Source: Canna indica (Eukaryota; Streptophyta; Magnoliopsida; Zingiberales; Cannaceae). Taken from it: a DNA stretch of 64,000 nt. Positions 1 through 11,700 of the stretch are shown piece after piece. The stretch covers positions 91,599,501 to 91,663,500 of the forward strand of contig CP136890.1 of NCBI GenBank assembly GCA_034359265.1, in the 5' to 3' direction. The notes beneath the pieces are model-generated. The model had not been told where the DNA came from. It was given only the letters and a program-made list of their open reading frames with translations, and did not search any database. The position numbers were made by a program, and so were the translations under genes. Every line of letters starts with the position of its first letter. The first letter of the stretch is position 1.

Positions 1-781
1 TCAAAGGACCTGCAATGTCAAACAGATGTGCATGCCCTTCGATTGCTCTCCAGCATTGCAGAAAGGAATCTGTTCCCGCAGCCACCAATAGCTTTGAATC
101 AGCTGTAATAGCTCGAATTGTGCAACCAAGAGAGCAAGACACTGCAATTGACAAGCCTTCTTCCAAGTCCCACATACGGACAACAGAGTCATACCCTCCC
201 GTAAAAAGAAGTTTTGCCGATAGGAGAAGAAATACAGCCCGAACAGCTTCAGTATGGCCATGGAGGACATCTATGCTGAATTTCCCCATGAATAATTTGC
301 TCCTGAATTCTTTTTCCACAAACAGCTCCTTCCAAGACTTTTGGTTTGACGATCCAAATTCAATAGGAACATCAAGACCTGGCGGATGACCCCACCTATC
401 ATAGTAGAAATCCTTCCATCCACGATGGTTAAATGCAATGCTATTGAGCAGAGTAGATACGCAGGACATAATTCCAAGCTCCTTAGCATCAAGACACTGG
501 AGAATCTCGTAGACCAAGGTAGTTGGAAGGTCCATAAAGGTCCTCCTGGGCTGGCCATTAGGACCTGAATCATCATCTGTAGTGCTTCCAGACTTGGAGT
601 CACCTTTCTTTAGAGGGGCACAAACAGGTCCCGAAATGATAGATTTCTCACTGCACTTCGATTTTGAAGTGGCATTTAAAGCCCCGGATGTCACACAAGA
701 CAAAGGAATTTCTTCCTCCCGAGGATTATCAACGAGCGTTTTTGGTGACGATGCTTCTACATTCCAGCATTCTAAGGCCAT
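1..781 (-). CDS. FBX2: F-box/WD40 repeat protein, FBX2-like, N-terminal part (runs off the window)
   Basis: One open frame runs from the ATG at 779-781 to base 2 without a stop, giving 260 residues, and continues beyond the window. Residues 1-80 are a low-complexity Ser/Lys-rich leader. Residues about 82-130 are an F-box (DLPTTLVYEILQCLDAKELG, then a Trp-rich end). Two WD40 blades follow: about 168-206 (HGHTEAVRAVF ... GGYDSVVRMWDLEEG) and about 211-246 (GCTIRAITADSKLLVAAGTD). This order matches the plant F-box/WD-40 family of Arabidopsis At5g21040 (FBX2). F-box proteins join SCF ubiquitin ligases through SKP1/ASK, with WD40 blades choosing the substrate. The start was chosen as the first ATG of the open frame. 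The C-terminal blades and any introns lie outside. Identification of the family is secure; orthology to FBX2 is inferred from the leader/F-box/WD40 layout. Confidence 0.85.
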   Translation of the reverse strand, partial: MALECWNVEASSPKTLVDNPREEEIPLSCVTSGALNATSKSKCSEKSIISGPVCAPLKKGDSKSGSTTDDDSGPNGQPRRTFMDLPTTLVYEILQCLDAKELGIMSCVSTLLNSIAFNHRGWKDFYYDRWGHPPGLDVPIEFGSSNQKSWKELFVEKEFRSKLFMGKFSIDVLHGHTEAVRAVFLLLSAKLLFTGGYDSVVRMWDLEEGLSIAVSCSLGCTIRAITADSKLLVAAGTDSFLQCWRAIEGHAHLFDIAGPL

Positions 782-1460
782 AAAAGAATCGAACTTGGAA
801 CTAGGTTACCCTTTTAATAGGCTCCTTTACTCCAAAAACGAGTTTAAATCCTCAAAGATTTATATTCTAAAATCACAAATCAGACAGGGAAAACCTCAAT
901 TAATGATGGCAAGGAAGATTAAAAGGAACAGAAATGGTATGGATCCCTTCTTAACGAAGAATCTGAACGCAAATTGAGAAAAAGAAAGATAAATCTAAAA
1001 CCTACAACTTTACAGGAAAACCAAAAGACGAGATCCTTCTGATGCTCAACCCTCTAATGCCCCAACCTGTAAGCCCTAATCAACACTGCAACCTAATCCA
1101 AGATTCAAAAATGAAACTCCAAAGCGACGAAAACTAACCTCAACCGAGTTCCGAAGGGATCGAACGCGTTAAAATAGTAGGTAATTGGATCGAATGTGAC
1201 GAGGCGAGGGTACCTCGAAAACTGGAGACACGATCCAATCTCGAAAGGAGCCCTGGCCCCTAGGAGATGTTATCGGTCGGATTTCGATCGCGCTCGGGGA
1301 AAGTAGAGGCCGTAGAGGAAGTTGAAGAATGAAGACTTGCATGAGTTCATAATTGATAACATCCAGCCATCCACACCGTCTCACCGCCGCGATCGCAAAA
1401 CGGACAGCTGGATCTCGCCATCCATCGGGAAGAGTAAGTTTCAGCCGTTGGTTTTTATGA
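782..1460 (-). promoter_or_regulatory. 5' UTR, probable leader intron and core promoter of the F-box/WD40 gene
   Basis: Upstream of the ATG there is no coding signal. A strong donor (GAG|GTTAGT) sits near 1139. Pyrimidine-rich acceptors ending in AG lie near 865 and 965, so a 5'-UTR intron of about 200-270 nt is likely. A TATA-like TAAATAA lies at 1481-1487, which would place the transcription start near 1450. The short open frames here look accidental. Confidence 0.4.
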
Positions 1461-1794
1461 CCTTTTAACGGTGGAGTTCCTTATTTATGGTTTGCGTTGG
1501 ACGGGATCACTAACCCGACCGGCCCGGTTCGGCGTTTCGGTTGAGTTTAGTATCCTGATGGCCCCAAGTTTGAGCAGAGAAGATACTTCATTTATGTTCC
1601 ACAAACATAAACATCGAATGATTCCAACGAAATCATCCGAAAAACGAGAAATATATAAATTTCTTAGCCCACAACATTTGCATGCATTGAATTGAGGGTT
1701 CAGCCTCAGATTTGCAACTTTCACAAAACAATCCAGCATGCGTCCGAATCAAGTTTATGCTAAGACTGATGTGATTTCGACACGCGCATCCCTA

Positions 1795-2126
1795 GGATGC
1801 AAGTGAGCCAAGTAGCTCGTGAGCTACTCAGGATCGACTAGTTGAAAACTCAAACTCAATCTTATTAAGCTCGAGCCGAGCTTTACACATGAGCGAGTCA
1901 AGCTCGAGCTAACCAATACTCGGCTCGAGCGGCTCGTGAGCCTAATCGAGTCTAATCGAGCTTATATTATATATAATATTAATATTTCAGATCAGTTGGG
2001 AATAAATCCGAGTCGAGTCGAGCTTAATCGAGCTTAAACAAGTTTGGTCAAACTCGTGAAAAATAAATGAGCCGAGCTCAAGCTTAGAGATTGAAGCTCG
2101 AGCAAGCTCAGCTCGATTACACTCCT
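1795..2126. mobile_element. 332-bp Mutator-like MITE rich in GAGCTCGAGC words
   Basis: The element is flanked by an 11-bp direct repeat, GCGCATCCCTA, at 1784-1794 and 2127-2137. Its ends form an imperfect inverted repeat (GGATGCAAGTGAGCC against GGAGTGTAATCGAGC). The interior is packed with inverted AGCTCGAGC/GAGCTCG words. Duplications of 9-11 bp are typical of Mutator-like elements. There is no coding capacity. Confidence 0.65.
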
Positions 2127-2137
2127 GCGCATCCCTA

Positions 2138-2748
2138 TTTCAATTCCCAGTATAAATTAACCAGAGCTTAAAATAGTAGATGCTATATGTTTTGAATTTG
2201 ATTTGAATTCAACACGTTTATAAACGGTTTGATTTAATTCGATTTACTTTGATTTAAGCCAAATAAACAGCCCTACTATTGAAGGACAATATATATTTTG
2301 CTGGTTCATGATACCGAGATAAACTAGGCTATGTATTTAGATTTATATTATTTCCTCCATTACTTTCAATTCCAAAATAAAGTCCAGACCTCACTTTTTA
2401 TTAGAAAAACAAAGAAACAAAGAAACACACAAGACATAATGATACAACTCGAGGCATAATATTAGCACATAAATGGCTTCGCCTTCAACATTGAGTTACA
2501 ATGAACAAAATTGGAATCTGATTTGAAAAATAATTCATACCTACTATGAACATTGGTATTATTTTTAACAAAGAAAACAAGAGAAGTATGTATTCGACTA
2601 AAAGAAAAGAAGACAGTCTAACTATTGAGGGTTGGCTAAATAGATTTTCAAGTAAAAATTAAGTTTTTTCTTAAAAATAACTAAACAGAAGGAGGCTGTT
2701 AAAACAGCATGGTAGAGATGAAATGACTACTTAAATACCAACACAATC
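2138..2748. other. Intergenic stretch and 3' flank of the CNOT9-like gene
   Basis: This AT-rich stretch holds no open frame of interest and no recognised repeat. The part next to 2749 must contain the 3' UTR of the minus-strand CNOT9-like gene; no clear poly(A) signal could be singled out. Confidence 0.4.
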
Positions 2749-5700
2749 CTAATTTCCCATAATGTGATCAAGTCCACCCTGAATATTCGGTGGTACCCTG
2801 TTTGCTGCTCCACTAACATTGTGTAGTAGCTGTTGCAGCCAGTGGCGAGTTCCAGGATCATCCTGCAGGAATTCAAACTAGTAAATGCAGTGTAACAGAA
2901 AATGAGATGGACAGAAAAGTGCAATAACGACTTCTAATTAGTGCTTAAAGCATTGGAAATTTTAAGTATTCTAATATAAACGGGAACTTGAATCTTAATA
3001 CAAGTGTTCTTTTCCTCAAAAAAATAAATGGGAGCAACTACATTCTGACATGCACATAAGGCTACGATGGCCCAAAATAGCTGCATAAGCCCTCCAAATG
3101 TACTACACTTACACGAAGACAACTGTTGAAAGTTCCATCTTTCAGCGTATCAGGAAGACAGCCATTCAAACTTGCACAAGCCCTGCAAATTTGCAAAAAG
3201 ATATTAGAACACCAAATGGTGGCCATATAATATGAGGATTTCGGTAGCAGGGTAGTTTTCAGATGCCTGGAATTTTTTTTTAAAACCAGGGTAAATGTAG
3301 CATAACCATGGTTTAAAAAATCGGTCGAAACGGTACGGTAAGCCCGGTATTTATCGGTTTTTAGGGATTCCGGTATTCGATATACCCAGTATTTGAAAAT
3401 ACCGGGTATATATGGTATACCGGGCGGTATATGGCGGTATTTCACCATATACCGCTCGGTAAGGGCGGTATATGTATCATACCGCCCGGTATGACGCGAT
3501 ATCGGGTTGTTGTTTTGTTTTTTTTAAGAGTTAGATATAACTCTAATAATACATAATTGATGAATAAATGCTTAAAATCAATATTCAAATGTCAAATACA
3601 TGAATACAATATTTAAAAGCTATTTGGTACTGTATCAGGATTTTTCATATATACAAGAAAATTACATTAGAATTAATATAGAGCGACACAATCCCACAGC
3701 CCAAAGGGTCTAAAAAATTTCCGGGGGCGCCCCTGGCAGAGGGCGCTGCCCCCTTGACCCCCGCTCGCTAACAGCGGGACCGCCAAAGACTCTGCGTAGC
3801 GCAACATAAGACGTAGTGCAACATCAACTAAGATGATGAATATTATGTGTCGCCCTATATTAATTCTAATGTAATTCTCTTGTATCTGTGAAAAATCCTA
3901 ATACAGTACCAAATAGCTTTTAAACATTGTATTTGACATTTGAATATTAATTTTAAGCATTTATTCATCAATTATGTATTATTAGAGTTATATCTAACTC
4001 TTAAAATAAAATAAAATAATAATAAAAAACGGTATGGTGTTTTCCGTACCCGACCGTACCGAGTGTCGGTATGGTACGGGGTTTCGGCCAGGTACCAAAA
4101 TCGAGATTTTAAACCATGAGCATAACTACTAAAATCATCTAAATATAATGGTTGTTACAGCATCACTAGGTCAGGAACTCACGATCAGCACATCTCTAGC
4201 AAGAGCCGTTTCAACCACCACTAAATATCATATTATTAGCATTTACATGCTATATAGTTTTCAAACAGTGGCATCTAAAGCCACCCTCTATATTTCTGTA
4301 ATATTCAGACAATACTAGCAAAGCATACCTTGGGTGCTCTGACAGCCTTAGATAACAACGAATTATATGCTTGAGCAGTCTCGTAGATGGTTGGTCAGCA
4401 ATTGATGTGACCATTGATCCAAGAACTTGACCTACAGCATAAAAACGGTCTGCAGTAGCACAAATGTAATGTAGCCCAACATCATCCAACAAAATCTTCT
4501 GAACAATAAAGGTAGCAACCTACAAAAAAACAAAGCTGGGCAATTTGCATGAAAAAAGTTACATAATCATTTACATAAGTATAAAAGCATATTAGAAATT
4601 GCCAATGATATTGAATATAATACCTTAAATATATTCAATGAAATATCAAACAGATTAAAAAAAATTAAGAAGGAAATAGGACCATTCAGTGGGAATGAAC
4701 CTGCACAGAATGCATACGAACCAACTCAGAGTTAACAAATTTTTTGAGCACTTGGTCAAGAAGTGCTAGATAAACAAATAAGCATGTTGTGTTCCATATG
4801 TATACAGCTGGAGGCTGTGAAACTTCTTGTATTAGTATGGTACACTTTGAATATGGTACTTGCAGATTATTCTTGGACGCATATCAAACATACTTATGTT
4901 CTTGTTATCTTATTATATTGTTTAACTACTGTGTTGTTAAATACAATATCCTCGCGTGTATACTGTATAGGTTATTCAAAATTGTAATTATGCAGATAGG
5001 TTTTGCAAGCATAGCTATTACAACAATATGAATGTAAAAAGGTTGACATTTTTTACATATCCATAAGAAGATCATTTTGTTATTGTTTCATCTGTTGATC
5101 ATGCTTCATTGATTGGCTACTAAAAAGACCCCTATGATATATCTAAAGTACTTTTCAATGTTGGAATTAGTGTGATAATGTCTAAGTCAAAATATCTCAA
5201 AAGTGAATCCTTTTGTTATTTTAAACTTGTCAATGTTCTAGCATAAAATAACTAATGGTCCTCATAAAAGGCAAAAAAATTGCACAACAATAATTTATAC
5301 ATAAAAATATATTGACTTCGCACTGAAAATTTGACCATTTCTTCCAGAAGAATAATTGGAAATTGTGATAACATACCGTCTTTGAAAGTTCGCTACCCAT
5401 CTCCATTGTGCGGAGGCACAAAGGAATTATTTCTGTTTGGAGAAGAAAACTAATAACATCAGAGTCATCCATCTGTAAAAAGAACAGAAAGTTGACATAT
5501 TGCACTCAGTGCAAAAAGTGGAAATTTTATTGCCTAGAAAATAGACAAATATAACATTAATAGATATATCAACCAAGGTTCAAAATCTTGATTTCGGTAC
5601 CGGTACCAGTACCATACCGTACCGTACCATACCGACAGTCCGACACATAGTGCAGTCCAGTACTGGAAATGGTACCGATTTTTTTAAAGTTGGATAACAT

Positions 5701-8700
5701 AGTTTTGAACTCCACTAAGTGTTAAATATCACTTCGATCTTCAAATTTGAAGTCTAAAACCTTGAATAAATCTATCAAATTTAAAGTCCAACTATCACAC
5801 ATCAATGTGCAGTTGTAATCCTCTAATTGTCTCTTGAAACCATGGTTTAAAATATCGTACCGTACCGTCCGGTACGACCGGTTTTTTTGAAAAACCGATA
5901 TACAATACACCCGATACAAGGTCGGTACCGGGTGTATCGGTACATACCGCCCGTACCGGGCGGTATTTAATGTCATACCGGGCGATACCGCCCGGTATGA
6001 CCCAACGGCTCTTTTTAAGAGCCGTTGGCTACAATACCCGAACGGCCCCAAACAGCTATATAGTCGTTTGGGGCGAGTTTGGCTGGTTTTAGGGGCTATA
6101 TAAAGCCACCAAAACCTCTCTTTCACCTCACTCACCCCTCTACTCATCTAAACTCTCAATCTTTCTCAAACTCTCTCTCTAATCTCTATTTTCTTCATCT
6201 CCACCCCGAAACTCTGCTGAAATGGCGCCGAAATCTCAAGCCGACCCCGCATGACAACACAGTCATCGGTTGGAGAAGGCTAATCACTAGCAATGCATCA
6301 ACTGTCAGATGATTTCACGTGATGGAGACGTCACTCGATTGAAGGCACACTTGGCCGGAACATCTGGCGACGTCGTCAAATGCCCCAACGCACCGCCGGA
6401 AGTCCGACAGATGTTCAAAGATATGCTCTCCAACAAGGAGCAACGTCTTAAGGATGCAGCTCAACAAGCCGAGTTCGACCGACGAGCTACCCAACAAGTC
6501 AGGGTGGCCATTACGAGGCTCGGGGTGGCCATTACGACATGGATCCCAAACTTGAAGTCGGCATCCGAGCTTCATTGGAGTACGCTGCATTCGAACAAGA
6601 TCAGATGTATTATCCTGGATCTCAATTTGAGTATGGCGGCGGCAGTGGCAGCGGTGGCACAAGCAGCGTCGGCTCGACTTCGGCTGCCGGAGCAATAGAC
6701 CGAAGCGGTTCAATTCCCTCTGGTCCTCATATTGGTCAGAGTTCTAGCATGCGGGCATCTCAGAGCAAAGGAGGCATTCGAGGATTCTTTACAAACCTCG
6801 AAGCAAGAGGTAGGAAAACTAAAGTTGATGTTTCTGATCTTGATCCCAGGGCATTTCCTCATCCATCATTAAAGCAACCGCACATAGAAGATACTTGGAA
6901 CAAGAACAAGAAGTGGGAGTTGGGGAGAGTCATCTTCAAATGGTTCCACTTCAGTCGGATTCCCGCAAATGCAGCCAACAACCCATACTAATGAACCATG
7001 GTGTCTACCATCCAAAAGGTAGGCCCAGGTATTGCCCCTCCAACTCCCTATGAAATTTCAAGACCTTACCTTGAAGAAGAGGTCGATGGAATAAAGCAAT
7101 GATTCGACGGAATCAAGCGGCAATGGGTGGACTATGGTTGCGGTTTAATGTGCGATAGTTGGACCAGACCAACCCGGATGAGCACCATCAACTTCCTCAT
7201 TTATTGCAACAAGAGGGTTGTTTATCACAAGTCGGTGAACTCGTTCGATGAAATCCATGACGCTTACTACATCTCGAAACAATTTACAGAAGGTATTTTA
7301 TTTTTAAATAATTTACAGTATTTATTTATTAATTAGTTTATCATAAATAATTACTAATGATAATTCCATATTTTAGGTAAAATTCTTCGACCGAGAGCGA
7401 CTCCTTTTGCAACCAACTTCATCGCATTAAGGTCACTCCAACAACGTAAGTCGGGCCTTAGATCCATGTTTACAAGTAAGGAATGGTCTACATCAAGATA
7501 TGCCGAAAAAATCGATGAAAAACAAACAGAGAAGAACATCCAGGCGAACCACCTCGTCTTGATGAACCAGGCGAACCACCTCGTCCTTCACCAATTATAT
7601 CTGATGATGCAGTTGAGTCTGAGAGCCAACCAGAAGACACGGACAGTCAAGCATTTGAGAGGGACATGATAATTGCTCCCTTGGACTCTCAGCGAATTCG
7701 GCAAGCAAGACGATGATCCGAGTCGGACTCTCCATCTTCCCAATCAAAGGGAGAAGACAGCAGTGTTATCACGAGGAGTTAGGCGCCTCAAGGCGCCAAG
7801 GTCCTTTATTGCCTGAGGCACTAGGCTAGCGCCTAGGCGCTTGCTCGAGCGAAGCGAGGCGCTTATATTAAAGTATATATAATATTATATATTATTCAAT
7901 GATAAACCAATTATATCCATTTTATGTAATATTTAATTATATTATATTATATTTAAGTATATATTATATTATATTTAAGTATATATTATATCATATTTAA
8001 GTATAAATGCATCATTCTGTGCAATGTTATTAATACCCGTGCATGATCCATGCGGTGTTATTAATACTGAATGCAGTGTTAGTCATAAATACATGCATGT
8101 GCATTCAAGGTTATTCATACACTGCATGAGCATGCAGAGTAGTAAATACACTACATGCTGTGTTTTAATACAACATGTAGTGTTAGGCGTCGTCTCGAAT
8201 AGCACGGCGCCCAAAGAAAAGCGTCGCTCGAGGCGGCGCTTCATTGAAGTCGCCTGCCTCAACCACCGCCTTGCCTGGGCGCCTAGGCGAGCGCCCTAGC
8301 GCCTTTTAATAACACTGGAAGACAGCACCTTCAAAGGCAAAAGGCAAAGCCAAAGGAAAACAACCAATTGATCTTTTGGATGCGATTGCAGAAGTTGAAG
8401 AGGACGAAGAAGACACTCTGTTCATAGCATTAGCAGCACAGATGACGGAGGAGATGGAAATGATGATGGAGCTGGTGGAGAAGACACTGTCGTACCATCA
8501 ACGCCGGCACCTGCCGATCTGTGAAGAAATGAGTTATACTTCGACCACACCACCCAAGATGAGGATCAAGGTGCTAGAACCGGAGGAACAACTAGGGTGT
8601 ATGAGAAGAGAGGCTTTGCAAGATTACCATCACGATATGATGAGTAGCTTGCAAGAGGTTTCTAAATCTACCTACTCTGTATCCAGTACCTACTCAACTG

Positions 8701-11700
8701 ACTATACAGATACAAGGACTAGTTCTTCGACTGCCAACAAAGAAACACTGATGTTAATATGGTATAATGGATATCAAGGCATTATGCCATGGGACAATTT
8801 TCAAATATAGGCATTAGAGACCTACAGTGTCAACCTTAGTCGTGTATGTCCCAAGATATGTACGGGTACGACGGACGTCATTCGTGCGCATTTTAAACAT
8901 TGTATTATGTATTTGACATTTGAATATTAATTTTAAGCATTTATTGATCAATTATGTGTTACTGGAGTTATTTTTAACAGCAAAAACAAAAAAAACAAAA
9001 AAAAAATCACTACCGGTATGACTTTTTTTTACCGGCTCGTATCGTGTGTCGATACGGTATGGTACGGTATCGGTATATACCGGTACCGGCCAGTGACCGT
9101 ATCAGTATCGGTAATTTAAACCATGCTTGAAACCATATATCCATTGTTTGATCTTGTCGACCTCCGCTTCAAGTAAAGGACCTGAAATTTTATAATTTCA
9201 TAGGGAGTTGGAGGAGCAATACCTGGGCCGACCTTTTGGATTGTAGATACCATAGATCGGTAGTAGGGATTATTGGCTGCAATCCGATTAAAGTTGAACC
9301 ATTTGGAGATTGCTCTCCCTAACTCCCACTTCTTGGTCTTGCTCCAAGCATCGTCGATGTGCGGTTACTTGGATGATTGAGAAGAATATGCACTGATATC
9401 AAGGTCAATTAAATCAACCAAAGATTTTCTACCGCTAATTTGTTCAAGGTTTGAGAAGAAGCCACGGGCCTCCACCTCTACTTTGGGTTGTATGTGCCCT
9501 CATGTTGGAACTCCGGCCAATATGAGGACCAGAGGGAATTGAACCACTTCGATTCATTGCTCCCGTGACCGAAATTGAGCCAACACTGCTGGTGCCACCT
9601 GCCAATGTCGCTGCCATACTCAAATTGAGTTCCGAGATAATACATGTGATCTCGATCGAATGCTTATTGCTCCAATGAAGCACGAATGGCGACAACAAGC
9701 TCTAGATCCTCGTTAGCATCGCCACCACAACCCTCATATTGGTCAAGGCGACCCTCGTATTGGCGAACATCTTCGGTAGCTCTTCCATTAAACTCTTGTC
9801 TTTGTTTGACATCCCAAACACGTTGCTCTCGCTTGTTGTCAAGCAATTCTTTGAAGAGTTTCCAGACCTCTACCGATGCTTTTCTGCATTTGGCCACGTC
9901 GGGATATCATCCGGCCAAATGCTGCTTCAACCGAGTGATGCCTCCACCATGGGAAATGAAATCACAATGGAGGCATTGCCAGTTATGTTTCTTCTCCAAC
10001 CGACGGGCGAAGCTGCCATGCGACATCAGATTGATATTTTGGCACCATTTCAGCAACATTTCTGTGTGGAGATGAAGAAAAAAAAGAGTTTGAGAGAAAT
10101 TGAGAGAGATTGAGAGTTAAGAGAGTTTGAGGTTGAGTGGGGATGAAATCAGGGGTTTGGGATGTTTATATAGCCCCAAAACCCCCAAAAAAAGGTCCGT
10201 TTGGATAGTTTGAAAACGGTACCTAACGGCTATATTTATAGTTGTTGGGTGATACCGGGCGATATGCCTAGTATCGGTAAGTGTACCGCCCGATAAGGGC
10301 AGTACAAACTAAATATCGAGCGGTACGCCCAGTATTTACTAGTAACTGAAATCAAGTGTACCAGATATATGTACAACCCGTACCGAGAGGTACGGTACGA
10401 AATTTTAATCCTTGATATCAACTTCAGTAGACTAATTCAAAAAAGTAAGACGTGAAGGATGTTCAATAGCCATGTCTTATGAAAGAAAGGATAGTGTCGT
10501 GGGTGTGAAAAAACAGAGTACCTTTACAAGGGCACCAATAACTCCCAAGCTGGTCAACCTTAGATATTCAAATGGCCTTGTCTTATTAGTTGTATTCAAA
10601 AATGGATACAAATACAAAGGTATATGTGCTGCAAAACGAGATGCAAAACTGTGAGTCATAAAGCAATATATGAGTACAGCTAATATGCAAAATAGAAAAA
10701 GAAAACGGATTTTGGAAAGGTGATAATGAAATTGGTTATATGAACACTTGTAAAACCATGTAGTCATGTTTTAAGGAAATAATTTCCTTTTGATGAAGCA
10801 ATTGTTTATCTAGTATAACTTCCATCTATAGTATTTTCAAGAGCTCCCAGATGCTTGCCTAAGTGCCAAAATTAGATGAGGTGAGACTTAGGCACCTCAG
10901 TATTTTTGGCAAGATGTTTTGGCTTAAGCAAGCACCTAAAATAAGGCGTTGGCCATACCAGACTCTGGCTTAAAAAAAAAACAAAGTATAAACAGAGGAT
11001 GGAAGGTTTAAAGGTTGTTGTCCCTAGAGTTGTTTTGTTGTCATTAATATTGCAGTACTTCACTGTTGTTATTGTAACTGCAGTGCTTCAGTCCTATAGA
11101 AGACTGGTGAATATATAAGTTTAAAGGGATGACGTTCAATTTGGTCCCTCAAATATAGTCGGGTTTTCATAGTGGCCCCTAAAAAAAAAACTCCATCAAC
11201 GTGGTCCCTCTAAAACATGACTCGACAAAATAGTCCCTGACTCGGGCAAAATAGCCTATAAAAATAACCTATAAAATATATTGTCTCTAAAACATGACTC
11301 GGGCAAATAGTCCGTGACTCGAGCAATAATGAATGTCAACAAGTATCAAAACCCGACTATTTTGCTTGAGTCAGGAACTATTTTGCCCAATTCATGTTTT
11401 AGAAGGACCACATTGGCCAGGTTTTTTTCCGAGAGACCACTATGAAAAGCCAGCTATATTCGAGGGACCAAATTGTACGTTATCCCAAGTTTAAATAATA
11501 AAAAGATGATTTTTTTCAATGAAACCACTAGGACACTGGTTTCAAACAGAAGTAATGACTTTTGACATGCTAAATCACATAAAAAGAGAAACTAAATTTA
11601 GATATAGGGGCATATAATGTGCACTATAGTTACACAATAGAGAACTAGCAGAAACCTAGTAGTGCAATGAATTTTGAATTTTCGATGTACTACAATTACC

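Larger units (their letters stand above)
5841..9125 (+). mobile_element. Inner hAT element inserted into the outer hAT
   Basis: Perfect 8-bp duplications CTTGAAAC flank it (5833-5840, 9126-9133). Terminal repeats are CATGGTTTAAAATATCG and CATGGTTTAAATTACCG. It lies in the opposite orientation to its host element. It carries remnants of a BED-finger/DUF659 transposase at 6230-7300 and of the transposase C-terminal tail at 8330-8810, and it is itself interrupted by a 557-bp MITE. The catalytic hAT core is not recognisable, so it is non-autonomous. Confidence 0.9.
5574..10414 (-). mobile_element. Outer hAT element of a three-level nest
   Basis: It is flanked by perfect 8-bp duplications ATATCAAC at 5566-5573 and 10415-10422. 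Terminal repeats start CAAGGTTCAAAATC and, on the other end, CAAGGATTAAAATTTCG. It lies in the CNOT9 intron between exons 6 and 5. Its degenerate transposase reads on the minus strand (BED zinc finger, then a DUF659 start) and is split by the inner element at 5841-9125. Without that insertion the element would be about 1.55 kb, so it was already a deletion derivative lacking the catalytic C-terminal half. Confidence 0.85.

Noticed and set aside
3716..3800. GC-rich core considered as organellar or rRNA insertion
   Set aside because: No tRNA/rRNA or organellar gene could be read; it forms the loop of the hAT foldback.
10850..10990. TTAGGCACCT-like words near CNOT9 exon 5 considered as a small MITE
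   Set aside because: No convincing termini or target duplication.
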